Positions 32,060-47,000 are shown, counted from the first letter of the stretch. The stretch: DNA of 64,000 nucleotides from Norana najaformis (GCA_964023275.1 OZ029927.1:22458980-22522979), one strand, 5' to 3'. Made by a program: numbers and translations. Notes: generated from the sequence alone by a model not told the origin.

Positions 32060-35000
32060 GCAAGTAGCCTAAATATTAAGAAAACTGAGTAATCGTAATC
32101 AGAATATCTGTACGAAAATATTCTTTTGTCTGATGAAATTTGATTTTAACAGAAAATGTGTAGGCCTATTTTGTAAGTGTAGTAATTCTCCAGACATCAA
32201 TCGATATCCTTTCCCAGCAAATCTACAAGGTAGGCTTAAATGGAGTAAAATACACCCCTCGCTGTACTACAGCCATACTGGTTAAATCTTTTCTTAAATT
32301 CTTTGGGACACGGTAGCCGATTGGACAGAGCACTCGGCTTGTAACGGGGATAGTACGGGTCGAGCCTCCTTTCTGACGGTAACAGTGTTGGGCCCTTGAA
32401 GAAGTTCTTCACTCACAATTGCTCAGCGCCATCGATTAATGCCTAGTCGTCAGATAGTGGCGCTTAATAAATGCAGAAATAATAATGAAAATAATTTCTG
32501 GGAAACTTCTTTATCGATCTGAAGAAACAGTTTACATTTTGCAATAGATACGCGATTTAGTACCACAAAAAGTTCACATTAAACACAGAGTTCCGCTATC
32601 AAGGACCTACGCCTACCTACTTCCGGCTGCTAGAGAGCGATCGCCTGTTGAAGACACGCTAAATTTATGTTCTATATTTAATTCAAATGAAGGAAATTGG
32701 CTTGTTTAAGGGAAAACGTTTTAGCGACTTTACTGCAGATGGCGCAGGGTTTTTGGAATTTGGCCAGAAAAAATAATAAGGCGTGACTGCCTAACAATAG
32801 AGTAAAAGAAACCGCTGTTAGAAGAAAATAGCAAGCAAAAATAAATGTAAAAGAAACGACAATCGAAGCTTAAGGTGCGGAAGAAGAAAAGACTTGTAAG
32901 AAAATTGAAGCTGAAAAGTTATAAAATGTATATTTGTAATTGTGAGAAGTATATGGGATACAAGGAGCTGAGCTATGAAGACGGGTTGAAAGAGCATTGG
33001 TTAACAAATTGGAAAGAAGGAGTAGAGAAAACTTGATTTCAGCTTTTAAAACTATAATTGAAACGGAAGTAGTACACCAAAGAGATTTTTAATAAGCGTT
33101 AAGGCGATCCTAGGCCACAGATAATTATCTAAGAAACACAGAAATTTTAGGGCAAACAATTTCAGATCAAGAGTTGTATTCCTGTGGAATAGTCTGGATG
33201 ATTGTATTGTCTCAGTGGATACTATCATAGTTTTCAGGAGGAAGCAAAGTCTGTTCTCAATGCTGCTGCCCGTCTTATTGGAGGCGTCCCCAGGTATGGC
33301 CACATAACGTCCTTTATGCGGGACACTCTGCACTGGCTTCCCATTCAGCAGCATATCCAGTTCAAGATCCTAACGCTTATGCGTAATTGTCTCGTTGGCT
33401 CTGCTCCATCATATCTTAGGGACTTCTGCATTCCGGTCTCCTTGGTTCCAAGCCGTAGCACTCTCCGGTCGGCCTTCCTTGGACTTCTGACTGTCCCTCG
33501 TATGCGCACTGCTACAGCGCAGTCTAGAAGGTTTGCCTATGTTGGACCCAATAGCTGGAATCGCCTTTCCCAAGAGCTCCGGCTAGTATTCCTCAGTTTG
33601 TCTCTTCCGCAGTTTCGCAAGCGCCTGATGTCTGTATTATTTGCCAGTGGTCTCACTGGCTCGGGTAGGGAGCGCCTCTGATGAGTCTATTCTTGAAGCA
33701 GCGCTTTACAAATGTCAGATTACAATTACAATTACAAAAAAGGAGAATTGGCTGTTGACAGTACCATGCAATTTTTAGTGGTTCTAACACATATTAAATG
33801 TCTTCTGATCTACTTAAAGCCCACGATAAGTTATGCTATGCTATGCAGTGTTATGGTAAGTCATGTTATAGTATTATTTAATATCACATGTTAATTAGTA
33901 TACATCACTTACACTTATACAGTAAGGATTGTTTTGGACACAACGATATTTGCTAAGCAAGTACAGTTTATAAATCAAATGTTAGCATAAGTAGGCTATT
34001 AACCCAAATTAGGAGACTTCCTAAAATGTGTTCACGTTTTAGCATCAGTTGACATATCCTTCAAACTCTGCACCACGCTCTAAAAAGTTTCTGTAGATAT
34101 ATTCAAGCACGCGTTGTATCTTTACCTTTTATTTCTTATCTGTCCAGCAAATAGTAGGATTTATACGAATCTTAAACTGATGCAGTGATAAGAGCATTAG
34201 TTGAGCGATTTCGTATTCCAGGGGACAGGTAGTCCTTTAAAAATGATCTGGAAGAATTTGCTGTTAGTGTTGTCAAAGTCTATGCAATTTTTCGTTGAAG
34301 ATCTAGTAACATTTATGAGATAACCATATTATGTCGAGAGGTGTGAGCGTGTTTTAGTGCGAAAGCCGCCATTCATAACACGAGGCCCAAGTCCAAGCGA
34401 ATTCTTCAGAGTGGGTACTGCAGTCTGGCTGTTATGCAGAGCGGAAGGAATACCAGACGTAAGGTAAATGACTTTTATTTCACTACATTGTGTTATCTTC
34501 ACTTTTCTAGAAACATTCAAAATTCATAATATAAATAATTGTATACTAAACGCAGCTGACGATTAGCGAAGCTAGAACTGCTAGCTAGCTAATAGTAGTA
34601 CTATATATTTGTGATTGCATTAAATGTGCAAATTCTACGCTGTGCTTTTTTAATAGATAGCCGTAGGAAAGCCAGTTGAAGCATATTCTCTTTATTTATA
34701 AAGTTAATTAGGTTTCAGTTCTTCAACAAGCGTTCAACAGTCTTACTTATTATTAAAAATTGTTTCTACTTGTGTCAGATCTGTTACAGTCATTCTAACA
34801 CTCACTCGAACATTTACCCGAACAGTCATTCGAAAAGTCATTTTAACAGTCATTGTGAACCTTCTGTTCCATGTAATGTACGTACAGCTGTTGGATACAA
34901 GTAGAAGCTACTTACTTTCATACAAAACCAATACAGGCCTGACAATGCCCTGTTTGTTATAAGCTAATTATTAGGACTGTTGTGAACTTTTTAGGCTGAC

Positions 35001-38000
35001 TTTTCAGCACAGATGAGTCAGTATATTCAATCAGCATTAGGTTAGCATAGAGTAGCATGTAATATGGTAAGCGCGTGATATGGTGATTTTCTTCCCACTT
35101 CGGATAGCGTATCTTATTTCAAAATGAGAATTCTGTAGCGACTCCCCTCTCACCGTATCCTCAACTCTTGGCTCTTACTCACTCACTTCCACTTGAATTG
35201 TGCAGTGGAGAGGACGTCACGGCGCCTAGCAGGGATATACTGCTGGACTTGCGTAGATAAAACATGTATATGTCTATATATCAAGCAAGAGTTCGTTAGA
35301 TTATAATGCAGTTTTACTGTATGCAAAAGAAAAAAAACAAACGATAACAAATGATAATACTATATATATACTAGAACGGTATCAAAGTTCACCTTTAGCT
35401 AACCTACCTAGGCCAGCATTGCTCTACCAATTGGAAGACTGTTATTGATATTAGTAGTTCAGAGGATAATAATAGAGAAAATAAACCGCCCCCGATGGCC
35501 GGCAGGTGTTTGATTCGACTGGTCGCTCAGTCCAGCATGGGAGGCATTCACGCGCCACCAGATAATTATCTCTCTTCACATTCGTTGATCAATCGCAGCT
35601 CAATTTTCACCCGGCTAAGCGGGTGACTCCAACCCGTCTGAAGAGTTCGTGTCACGATAGAATCGACATAACAGTACAGATTTATATTGTCTCGACTGCT
35701 CAGACAGTTGCTCATCGATCCAATTCCTTCGCAATTCACTTTCTTTAACGAGTCTTGGTTCCGTCGGAAGAAACAACAACTTCTGAAGACCGCACAGTTT
35801 CTTCCAAGACTCGGAGTTTGCCTCGAGCGACGACGCGAACGTTCGCACGATCCACGTCCTCAGCAGAACTGTTCTTTCGGGCGAGAAGAGTAGCGTCCTC
35901 AGAATTTCTTCCGCCTATAGGGTAGATCAGTCCCGCCCTACCCTGGCTCAGTACAGCCCCATCACACAGCACGCGCCAGTTCAGCGTTCCCCTTCCCACA
36001 TTTACATACATACATATATATATATATATTGCAATGCTGGCCGTGGCTAGACAAATATATATCTAAAATGCTGGCCACTCAATACGTCTACTTACAATCT
36101 AAAGTCTCTAGACTACGCATGCAACATACATCTATACCACTATCTATACACATCTGTACCCACTCAGTGAGTCACTCACTTCTCTAAGCCTACAGGGTAA
36201 TCGCTACAAATACTATAGCGTTTTGAATTAGCAAATTTATATGGCGCCTGTTTAATTTTAGCGCCCCCATGATACCGATTTTAGAAGCGCTTCCAGCCCA
36301 ATCCCGGCGCAAGGGAACAGTATACAAATGTTTACGGAAAAGCGTGGTGCCTCCCTGGTCAAAGGAACACGCAGTTCGTTAGACAGGCTATTCTAGGTGG
36401 ATGGCCCAACCACAGTGAAGGCACCACGTAGCATTGTCGAAGTGCGTGAAAAAGGAACAAGGTCACCTCGAGTCGTGGAACGAAGATTTCTGCCCCCAGC
36501 CAAGGTTGAAAATGGAGCAAGAAATGTCCCATAAGTAGAAAGGGACATTCCCCAACTGGCATCGCCAGACCCACATCGAACGCTTACACTCAATGCACTG
36601 CTAAAAAGGCAGCCAACGAAGTAAGTCACGCGATCATTAGACACAGAGGACGTTTTCGTGCCAGCAAGTGATACTAAAACGGGTGGGTTATCGAGCCTTT
36701 CTGGCTGCTGGTACGAGAGCACGGAACAGACTTCCGGCATCAATTCACGCGGCTGAGTGCTTGCACTTTCACACGACAACGGAAACTGTTATGTAAATCT
36801 TAACATACTCTTAACACTTGTAGTGACAACTGGCAACGAGAATTAGCTCGCTAGCTAAGATGTTATATGAGTTGTCGTCCTTTTGTTACGTTGCATTGCA
36901 TCAAAGACACCAAAAAACTCCTAGTTCTGAAAGATCATTGGAGCCTTTGAGTCGAATCTTTCTGTCGGATGAAGCGTTCAGGAGTTATTTTTTAAAGCCT
37001 GTCATGGATTTTGTGGGGGTTTGGACGGTATGGAAATACCTTCTATAATCGAAGACCGACCACTATTTGTACATGAAATACAGGATGACATGCTTCTATT
37101 TGGACATTATTTAGAAGAACAGCAGTTCCTTGAGCTATTCCCAGAGGCAGCCATTTCTTTTAGCCTGGGCACATGCGAGGGCGGATGGCCAGTACTCACC
37201 TTCGATTTTGTTTTGACTGAGCGCCTGTGAATAAGCAGAATCCCACGACTTGGCTTTCATTGGGCGCTGTAGAAATGTCGATCTTACGATGACGATTACG
37301 AGTACATTGTGGTATTCGTCATTTGATGACCAACGAACGCTTATGACGAACGCTCCTGACTGTTCGGCATAAAAGAGGGTCTACCCTCTACCATCTCGGT
37401 CTACCATAAGCGTAACCTTTTTCTGTATAACTTTTCTGGCTCTCGTATTTCCTTATCCTCAAGTTAAGATGCACGAACCGGGAGCTGTAAACAATTTAAT
37501 TTTGGAAACTGTCGATCCTGAATTGTTGAATTCGTATTATTATTATTATTATTATAAATATTATCTTGTATTCGAGGTATAAATTATCCTGAATACTATT
37601 GTTAGTTGTAGTAGTTGTATTGCTTTTTGTGGTGGTCATGATTGTGGTAGTGGTCTCGTCTCGTCGTTGTGGGGGGTGATATTAATAATAATATTATTAT
37701 TATTATTGTTGTTGTTGTTATTAAAGATAATATCTCGGAAAACAAAATATGTTTATTATCGTAGGTATACGTGGAAAAAGAACGGCAGTGATCTCAACTT
37801 GACTCGCCCCAATATCCATAGAGGTCCAGATGGTGACGTAATAATATATCCAGCTACATGGATGGACGAAGGCTTCTACCAGTGTTTTGCTAGCAATCAG
37901 TTTGGCACAGCTCTTTCAATCATGGCACATATTCAGAGCGTATTTCTTGATTTTCCCCCACAAGGTCCCACTGTTACAGTGACAGTTCAGGAGGGTCGTC

Positions 38001-41000
38001 CGTTTGTCATTCCGGCTGCTCGACAAAGGAGTTTCCCAAAACCAACATACATTTGGAAAATTGCAACGAGTATTGTCGACCGATATCCAAGGACTTTACA
38101 TTCTTCACAAAGGATGCAAATTGCATACAACGGTAACAATCATCTAAAAAACATTCGCTAAAGTGGTTAGCATGTTCCTTTCTAGTAAGAAAAGGTGACA
38201 CTTGTCTGATTCCCAACGAATGAAAATATTAAATTCTTGTACATACAGGGACGAACCGCAAGCGTTAGTTGAAGTACAGTAAAAATACAAATATGTCTGC
38301 CGTGGCTCAATGAGCGTGCATATAATATTGTATTGTATTGTATTTCGATAACTTTTATAGCGCTTCTCACAGAACAAACCACTCCAGCATGAGACCCATG
38401 GGAAACAAGAAAGTCTTTAAACAACGAGTTGACTGAGCTCTATCACCAACAGTGACCCTTGCACGAAACGGTAGCGGAAGTTCATTCCATGGAGATGGGC
38501 CAACAACAGCAAAAGCCCTCTGCTGAGCAAGCGAGGACTTAACACGAGGAACAAATAGATCCAGACGATCTAGAGAAAGTAGAGGACGGTATGAGGTACT
38601 TTAATGTGAAGGCCGAATAAGATCACTAAGATATTTTGGAGCCTGGCCCATGCGAGCTCTAATTACCACAGACAATAATTTAAACTGAATACGAGGCAGG
38701 ATAGGGAATCAATGAATAATATTTTAGTTCGCATTCTAGTCACAGAATAATTTTGCGCTCTGAATAATAACTAGATCCAAATGGTGATTGTTTCCAGCTA
38801 CTTGAAGACTGGAACATAGGAAACATGCTGAACAGTTAAAGGGTTCTATTGTGACGACTTCTGCTACGGCGATAGTTGCGAATGGTGATAGAAAATATAA
38901 TCGCATGTTATTGCGACTTCTAATCACAAACGAACACATTCTTCCTCAATAATGCTCATGACAATATGAAGTTTTTCACAGGGACTGTTTTTGTTGTCGC
39001 GAGGCTGCAATAAAAACACACACTGCGATATGTCTTCTAAGTGTTAAAATTCTTCTGTGGCAATTGCCTGAAGAAATTTAGTCACCTAAATTTTTGCTTT
39101 TTACTTTGTGAGAAAATATTTCTGCAATGCTGATCAGTTGAGTTTCTGTGTGGTTTAGGGGATCTTTGTTTTGCCTATGCTGAAAAGGAAGATGAACTTT
39201 ATGGAAAACTCTACAAGAGTACAGCTTACAACCCACATCTGAGCGTCGAAAGCTACACAAGAGTAATAGTAACAAATGGTAGTAATATAGTTGTTGACAT
39301 ATTTTAGTAATAACTTAGGATGATAGATTAAATCGCATTTTTTAAACCGAATTTAAATGCATGCGCTTCTGAACTTGAAGTTTGTTCCGAATGAAGTAAA
39401 GGTGACACATTTTTATATAGTTCTGTAGGAAGTTTTCATAAATGATCTCCCAAAGTTTAAAGGGCTTATGCGCTAAACCGCAAATACAGCGTATGTATGT
39501 ATTTATTTACAACTTTACAAAGGCGTTAAACGCTGCTATCTAACAGATAATTCGAAAATGTTCGTATAATCTACATATTACACTCATTTAGCCTCTCATC
39601 TTGCATTGGTGGCCATAGTTATGGAGGGTTGAGTTGATCCAAATGGGTTAGTATTCCATGGATGGTCATTTTTTCAAGTATTGATCTAGCTCGAAGCTTC
39701 TTAACTGCAGTTTGGTTACCAAAGTCGCGTGTAAAGCGTCAATTCGCCACCTGAATATAATAAATGATTTATACAGCGCCCGTTGATATCTAACTGATGT
39801 GCAGACCAATTTTTTTTGTGAAAGAGCACTTGTAGCAATTCAACTTGACGTTTTTTATGTTACAGGTTCTCAGTCTTTGTCTGAATTTGCTCCGAACATC
39901 ACATACTCATCTGTGTCACAGGACGTCGCTCTCACTGGAGGCAGTGTTACACTGACTTGCTTCTTTTCAGCAAAGTAAGTCAGCCTTCACCCTACCGCTT
40001 AGAATGAATATTTTTTCAACTCTGTTGGACTGGTTTATGAATTCTATGCCCTGTATCATTATAAAAATTCAGGTTAATTATAAACGACGACTTGGAATTC
40101 ATTAACAACTTTCTGGTTAAGATTATTTTCTTTAATGCGTTTTTAATACTATTAATAGTGGCTATTATATTGTTAATGATAAGTTTTGAATAACGGTTAG
40201 CTTGCAGAAAATCATACCCTTTTAAGTCAATTTAAAACTACATAAAACATGGCCTGTCTAATATAGAATAGTAGAACTAAATACTACTTATATTTGGCTG
40301 TTTAATGCTCAAATTTCACATATTAGTTATCATGTGAAATGAAGCAACCTAAAAATCTGTCGAGGTTTACTGTGAGCGTTTGAGTCAGAATATTTAAAGC
40401 ACACGCGCTGTATTGTAATTTTACACGACGTCATATTGATCAGTCATTTCAGTCTAGCACTTAAACCATTTTGGCATCGCGCACACCTTTAATAAAATTA
40501 TTTAATTATGAAGGAAGGACCAATGTGTGAATATAGTGTTCTGTAGGTCTGTAGACTTTAAATTTTTCTATAGTGACAATTTACAAAGTTTAGTCGTCCT
40601 CTGTACTCTTTCATTTTACAGTGCTCAATTTTTAATGTACAAACAGCATAGTGGCATTATTTATTACTGCACCTCTGCTATTATTTTTTCAGGCCGTTGC
40701 CCACTAAGATCCAATGGACAGGACCAAATAATAAGTTGCCCTCTGGAAGACACAGGATCTCGCATTTTGAAACGAAACTTACCATTTCTGACATAACCGA
40801 ATGTGACGAAGGAAACTACAAATGCACTGCTACAAATACTAAAGGAAGTTATCAACATAATCTTCATTTTCGTGTTGAGGGTATGTCTAAACCTGAAGTT
40901 TTTTCTTAAAATTATTTGCACAATATCGTAGAAGTTGGGCTTAAACAACTAAATCCGCATATAAGTACACAAATGAACATCTATTGGAAACAACATGCCA

Positions 41001-44000
41001 TCTTAATACTTCGGCCAGTTGCTACTTCAAATCTTACCGGAATATCTATGCTAAAGATATCTTTACATGACTTGAATTATTATTGGTGCTGTCATTTGAT
41101 GTTGATTACTAATTATTTGCGTGTGTAAGCTTGCACACGTTTGAACTTTAATATGACTGTTAAAAGAATTTTTTCATGTTTGCCTAAAAATCTACATATG
41201 GTTCTATTTAGTCATCAGTTTGCCTTTTACCTCTCTGCCAATTTAATTTCGTTATACTCGCTAAAACCTAATCCTGAGATTTCATTGGTCTCAATATTTC
41301 TTGGCTTTATGCGAAGAAATAGGAGGAAATTGCAGCAATCACCTGATAATCAAACTAAGGCACAAATTTAGTGCACGTGTGGTCATTGAGATCTACAACC
41401 ATAATCTGTTGTCTGACATTGCCATTTGATGCCACAAGTCATTCTAGAATAATGTAAGCTAGGTAACATTGAGTTCCCTCATTAGCTAGCAATTCGACGT
41501 GTCACACCAATGATTAATACTTAGAGATCTAACTATCAACAAAACAGCAACCTGAACAAATTCAGTCAAGGATTTGAAATTCCATATCCTTCCGTATTGT
41601 TCTGATGCTTCTATTGGCCCTTTCCGCTTTTTGACATTTAAGTTTTAATCGTGTTTTGCAGCTGCGCCTAAGTTCATCCTAGAGTCTGATGGTCCACGCA
41701 ATATCAATGTGACGGAAGGATACTCCATTACGTTTAACTGCAGCGCTTCTGCCAAACCAGAAGCTGTTGTTGTCTGGCTTCAGAATGGAAAACCAATAGA
41801 CGGTAAAACACCAGCATCATTGATTTAAAATGCAATGCTGCATTATATGCTATTTTAAACTGCATGGCATGCAGAACTGTGATGATTGAAAAACGGATAC
41901 AATGCAAGTGGAGCGTGTATTTGCCGAAGTGGTTTACTATGTGCTATATCAATTACAAAGGCAGCAGCGAATCAAAGTGCACCGCAATTCTAGTAAACCT
42001 TAGAAAATTAAACCATCAAATAAAACACGTAACCAATGCCGCATTCTGGTGGAAATGTGTATTTTGGAATCTTTAAAATGGTAAATTCTAAAATGTGTTA
42101 AGCCTATTTAAACCTAAGCCTAAGTCATCAGCTTATTCACGAGCGCTTCATCAATACAAGGGTTGCCCAGAGATACAAATGAAGTGATAGATGAAGTGAA
42201 GATCGAGTTGTCGGAAGACCAGAGAAAGATAGAAACAGAGGGACTGTTAGAGTCAAATGGAAGGGAGCTCATTAGATGGATTATGGTAAAGACTTTAGTT
42301 TTGACTTGAAAGCCTGAGAAATGTTAGATATATGGGCATGAGATAGATGACTCCGTCGGCCTAATTAACAAGCCACATCATAGTATTTTCTTAAGACAGT
42401 ATAAAGATAAGCAAATTGTCATGAATGATTAATGTGGTGGTCTGTGACATGGATACGTCTCCTCAAACCTCGTCAAATTCTCGTAAATTAGTTAAAGTAT
42501 CAAAGGGCAAACTCAGTATTGCAGATTCAGATTCTTTCAATAACAAGTAGGCTTATAATTGACTTGGTTATCTGTCCGTTAGTCAATAACCCTCCCAAGA
42601 GATTTGTGTTCAGCAACTACAATAAAAGTCTGACGATCAGAGACGTTTGTCGAGACTGCGAAGACCAAGAGAGGCAGACGGACCTGATGGTTATTCAGTG
42701 CAACGCAAGCAACGTTCAAGGTTACGCCTTTGCTTCGGGATATCTGAACGTTCTCAGTGAGTCTACATTGCGCACTTGAATGCGTCTCTAACAGATACAT
42801 GCCAGAATTCTGTGTTTAGATATTCTTGTATTTCTAAAGTTCTCCTCTAAAATTGCAATTGCAATTTGAGACTTATAAAGCGCCTCTTAGAGGACAAACT
42901 CAACAGAGGTGCTTCCGACCCGAAAAAGTAAAATCACTGTTGAACAGTACAGTCTTCAGGCGCCTGCGGAACACTGAGAGGGGAAGAGAAAGGAGCTCAA
43001 GTCGCAATTCTCGAGGGAGACAATTCCAGCAAGTGGGACCAACGTAGGAAAAGCTTCTGGACTGGGCTGCAGCGGTACGCATGCGAGGGACAAAAGCAAC
43101 TCTTTAAATTGGCCAAGCAACCTGATCAGTGTCTGCGTTGTATTCTTATTGGATAAAAATTAAGAATATCTTACCCATACATATTACTATTGATTTTACT
43201 GGAACCATAATTAGGGGGGCAAATTTCAATCATATGACTGTTAACTTGAGCTTAGCTCTTGGCCGTTGATGGTTCACTAGGATTGTCTTGCAGTGTCCAC
43301 TTTTGCCGGGTTACCGAACAAACTGTCTTAAATAACTTCATCTGCTGATGCCTCACTCGTAAGGGCATTCCTTGTGGTCTTATTTGGATACAATAACACA
43401 CGATAGATTATTTATTTGAATTTGGTTGGATACAATAACGCACGCTCGAGTAGTAGTTTGAATTTGGACGTCACAATGACAGACACTGAGGCTCCTTCTT
43501 ATCTACCTGCAACCTCTACTCTGTCCGGGATGCATCAAAATTGGCAGCAACCAGAAAAACCTCAATATACTTAGTTACATTAAACTTAGCACTTGGTCCT
43601 ACTACTAACTTTAGAAACTCTGGGAGCTATCAATATCACTGTGGTCGCTTCTACAACAGTGCTTAGCTGAAATTTCTGGAAATTTATTTCCTAAAACGCC
43701 TTGCAAAAACTTAACTATACGCTTTAATGCTGTTGCCGTCCGCAACATTTTCTCACTTTCAGATCTTGACGAGGACTAGCCGATCCAGATATTATTTTTG
43801 TAACCAGCGCATATTTTTGGAATCACACACAAGTCATCACACCTACTTTGGATTAGCCTACAAGATTAAAAGTAATTATTATTACTGCGTTTAATTATTT
43901 TCTCAGGGAAGACACAAGTGGAGATTAGAGGTTCCAAGAACGCATCAGTTGACTTTCTGGAGAAAAAACAATTCGTCTTTCATTGTCATGTAACTGCTGA

Positions 44001-47000
44001 TCCGAGTACACCTCCGATGATACGATGGTACAAAGTACAACCATATGGTGACTTAGTTCGTGATGAGCCGCCTTACGTCTATGTAACAGATGATTTGTTG
44101 ACTATAATCATTGATCCAAACTGTTCCGCTTATTGCACTAAATACCTCGGAGAATACAAGTGTGTTGGTGACAACGGATACAGCCGAGAAAGTCGCACGA
44201 TAACACTTACTTTTAAGCTTCCAACAGGTGAATACGTTAAAAGCAAATATTATTTAAAAGAAGTGTGATGCTATCATTTTGATTTAACACTAAGCTTCAG
44301 ACTTTAAATGAAAGATTTTGAGTAGTGATTCAACCTTCACTGGTGCGTATTTATGAATTTTTACATTGTTTAGCTACACTAATTTTAGTCTCGGAATTTA
44401 TGAATGTTCGTTTAATTGCCAGATATGCAGTGTATTTATGAAAAGAATAAAATTCCAAAACGCTTACTTTGTTTTGTTGCCGCAAAAACGTTTTCGAATT
44501 TTTGCGTTACGGTAAATGTCTGTTACTGTGGAAGCAGTCGGTGAGAACCAAGAACCACGGACAGAGTGGAAGAAAAATCTAGGAGGAGGAGCTGTTGGCC
44601 TATTTCTGCTTCTCATTGGAGTTTTCCTTGTCTTCCGTTTGAAGAGACGTTTCGGTGGTAAACAGCCCGATGCCGTTTGATTTTTTTTAGGTCCTAATAG
44701 AGGTGGTAGTGGCGGTCATCTGCCTCAACCTCTACAAGAGCCCAGTAGAGGTAGTAGTGGCGGTCATCTGTCTCAACCTCTACAAGGGCCCACAAAATTG
44801 TGTGTATTTGGACATTCTTGTGGCACTTGTTATGGACATTTACTATAATCTCAGTACTCATCCAAAATGGAAAAGTCAACTATAAGTTGGTGTGATGTAT
44901 TGTCTATAAACTTCCGGAGGAACTTAACGGAAGCAATTTTTGATAGTGTTTTGTAGACTTCGAAAGTGAATGTTAGAGATGTGCATACCCGTAGTTGCCT
45001 AAATTCTGGTTGCTCTGACTTATCATATTTTTATCGGGTTTCTTTGACGGATTATTATATTGACTACGATTTCACTTGACACGACCCTCGACTGATGTTT
45101 TTGTGCATTATGATAACGGCGCTGTGGATGACCATTGGCTCTTTGAATAGATTAGATTGGTTTGGTTTAAGGTATATAGGCTATTCTGATTTCTAAAGAA
45201 CCTCGACCGTCTAGTAACCTATTCTACGAAACGACTATTTTAATCCTTAATCAAGCCTCACCTTCAGCCAAACAAAATGCAGATTTTAGGTTAATTCCAT
45301 ACAGTCAGCCTATGTAGGCTGGCTCTATCGACTATCTCGCCTGTTTTCTTTAGGCTCCTCTTCGTTCTGACTGTGTCTCTGTTGAATCCCGATTTCTTTC
45401 ACGGAACAGCAAAATGGCGACACTAATATATCTTGGGGTCTCCTACTTTTATCCCGCGAATCTTGCCTCTGGGCTGTTCAGCTTGCTATCCATTCACGAA
45501 CACTGCCTGTCAATTTCATTCAGCAGACGCTTCCCCCGATATGTGTGGCCAGTTCACCTTTACGGATGGTAATCCGTCTTCGCTTCTTCCAATGCATGTC
45601 TACCATTGCAGTTTCTATCGCAGCTACTGTTTTACTGTGCACCATCTTTCGTGCTGTTAAACTTTGGTTCGGCTGGTTTCATAAATAATTTTCAAAGTCA
45701 AAGGTAATATTGCGCGCTTGCAATTGGTTAACAGAGGGCTAAGTTAAGAGTAAAGGGCTCTCGGTTTCGACCTTATTTTTGCAGTCCTTTCAATTGTCAA
45801 TGTTTTAGTATATTTTAGCGACTTAGACACTATCATACTTGCATACTCACTCATATTTACAGCGTGAAAGAAGAAAAGAACAGTCCCTCGAGCTAAACTT
45901 GGGGAGCCATGTGTATGAAGTGCTAAAGACTTCACTTTCTTAGCCTAGGCAAGTCCTCCACCTTGCGGCCTGATCTGCACACCAATATTGTACAGCCAAT
46001 GCACTCACTTTATACCAAGTTCACTCGTGGACGCGGGCTGTTCTGGCGAGGATTGGAACCCCGATGTAGTGAAAAGTTGTAAAAACAATGAGGATTTTAG
46101 GGTTTTGCATACTGTAGATTGTATTACGTCGGATAATTTAGCTACTGTGTTTGTGTAATTAATTTGCATGGAACACTGGGGAACAGTCGGATGTAATTAA
46201 CGAGAGGCGGATAGGACGCCCGTAGTTGACAGGTAGAAGTAAACGAGAGAGAGGGAGAGAGTGAGAATGAGAGAGAGAGAGAGAGAGAGAGGCGGAACAG
46301 AGGGATGATGATCGGATGGCGAAAGGGAGAAGTTAGGTGATTGACAGATGAAGGGGAAAGTTAAGGAAGGGTGCGAAGCGAAGAAGGCATTCGCTCAACA
46401 ACGGTCGAAAGAGGCGTTAGGTTCCGGAGAACAGAAGAAAAATAATAAACCTGTATCTCTTAAACGGACCTCGCTAGACTAATAGGCCGATGCGAATCAT
46501 AGACTCTGAGTTTGCTGAATTTGTTGTAAATACGTGTAATATACGTGTGAAAGAAAGAATCGGTGTTACGTCTCTGTACGGTCGGACTGATCCATTCACG
46601 AACCCGCGTGCTGTTAAAGGCCTAAAGTCCCCCGAAGATAAAGCCTCTGATCAAATAGCACCGCTCGCCACCATATCCTGAAAGGAGACTTGTGTTCGCC
46701 AGCGACCCTTGATTCGCAGGACTTACAAGCAAACTCATCTTTCAGTACACCCGACCTAACAGCTAATCTACCACATAAACCCAATATGATAAACCTCTAA
46801 TTAGTGAGGATAATTGATGCGATGGGTGTAACCAATGATCTTCTTACTCTATTATTACTATTATTATTATTATCATCACCACCAACATCACCATCCTCAT
46901 CCACATCCTCATCTTCACCATCATCGTCATCAACATCGTCATCGTCATCATCACCGTCATCGTCATTATTATTGTTATTATAAATTCTGCATTTCTTATT

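Noticed and set aside
33202..33681. Host gene encoding a 159-residue protein
   Set aside because: Motifs and the ATTACA tail show a 5'-truncated non-LTR retrotransposon.
46490..46681. Short open frame inside the solo LTR
   Set aside because: No recognisable domain; lies within LTR non-coding sequence.
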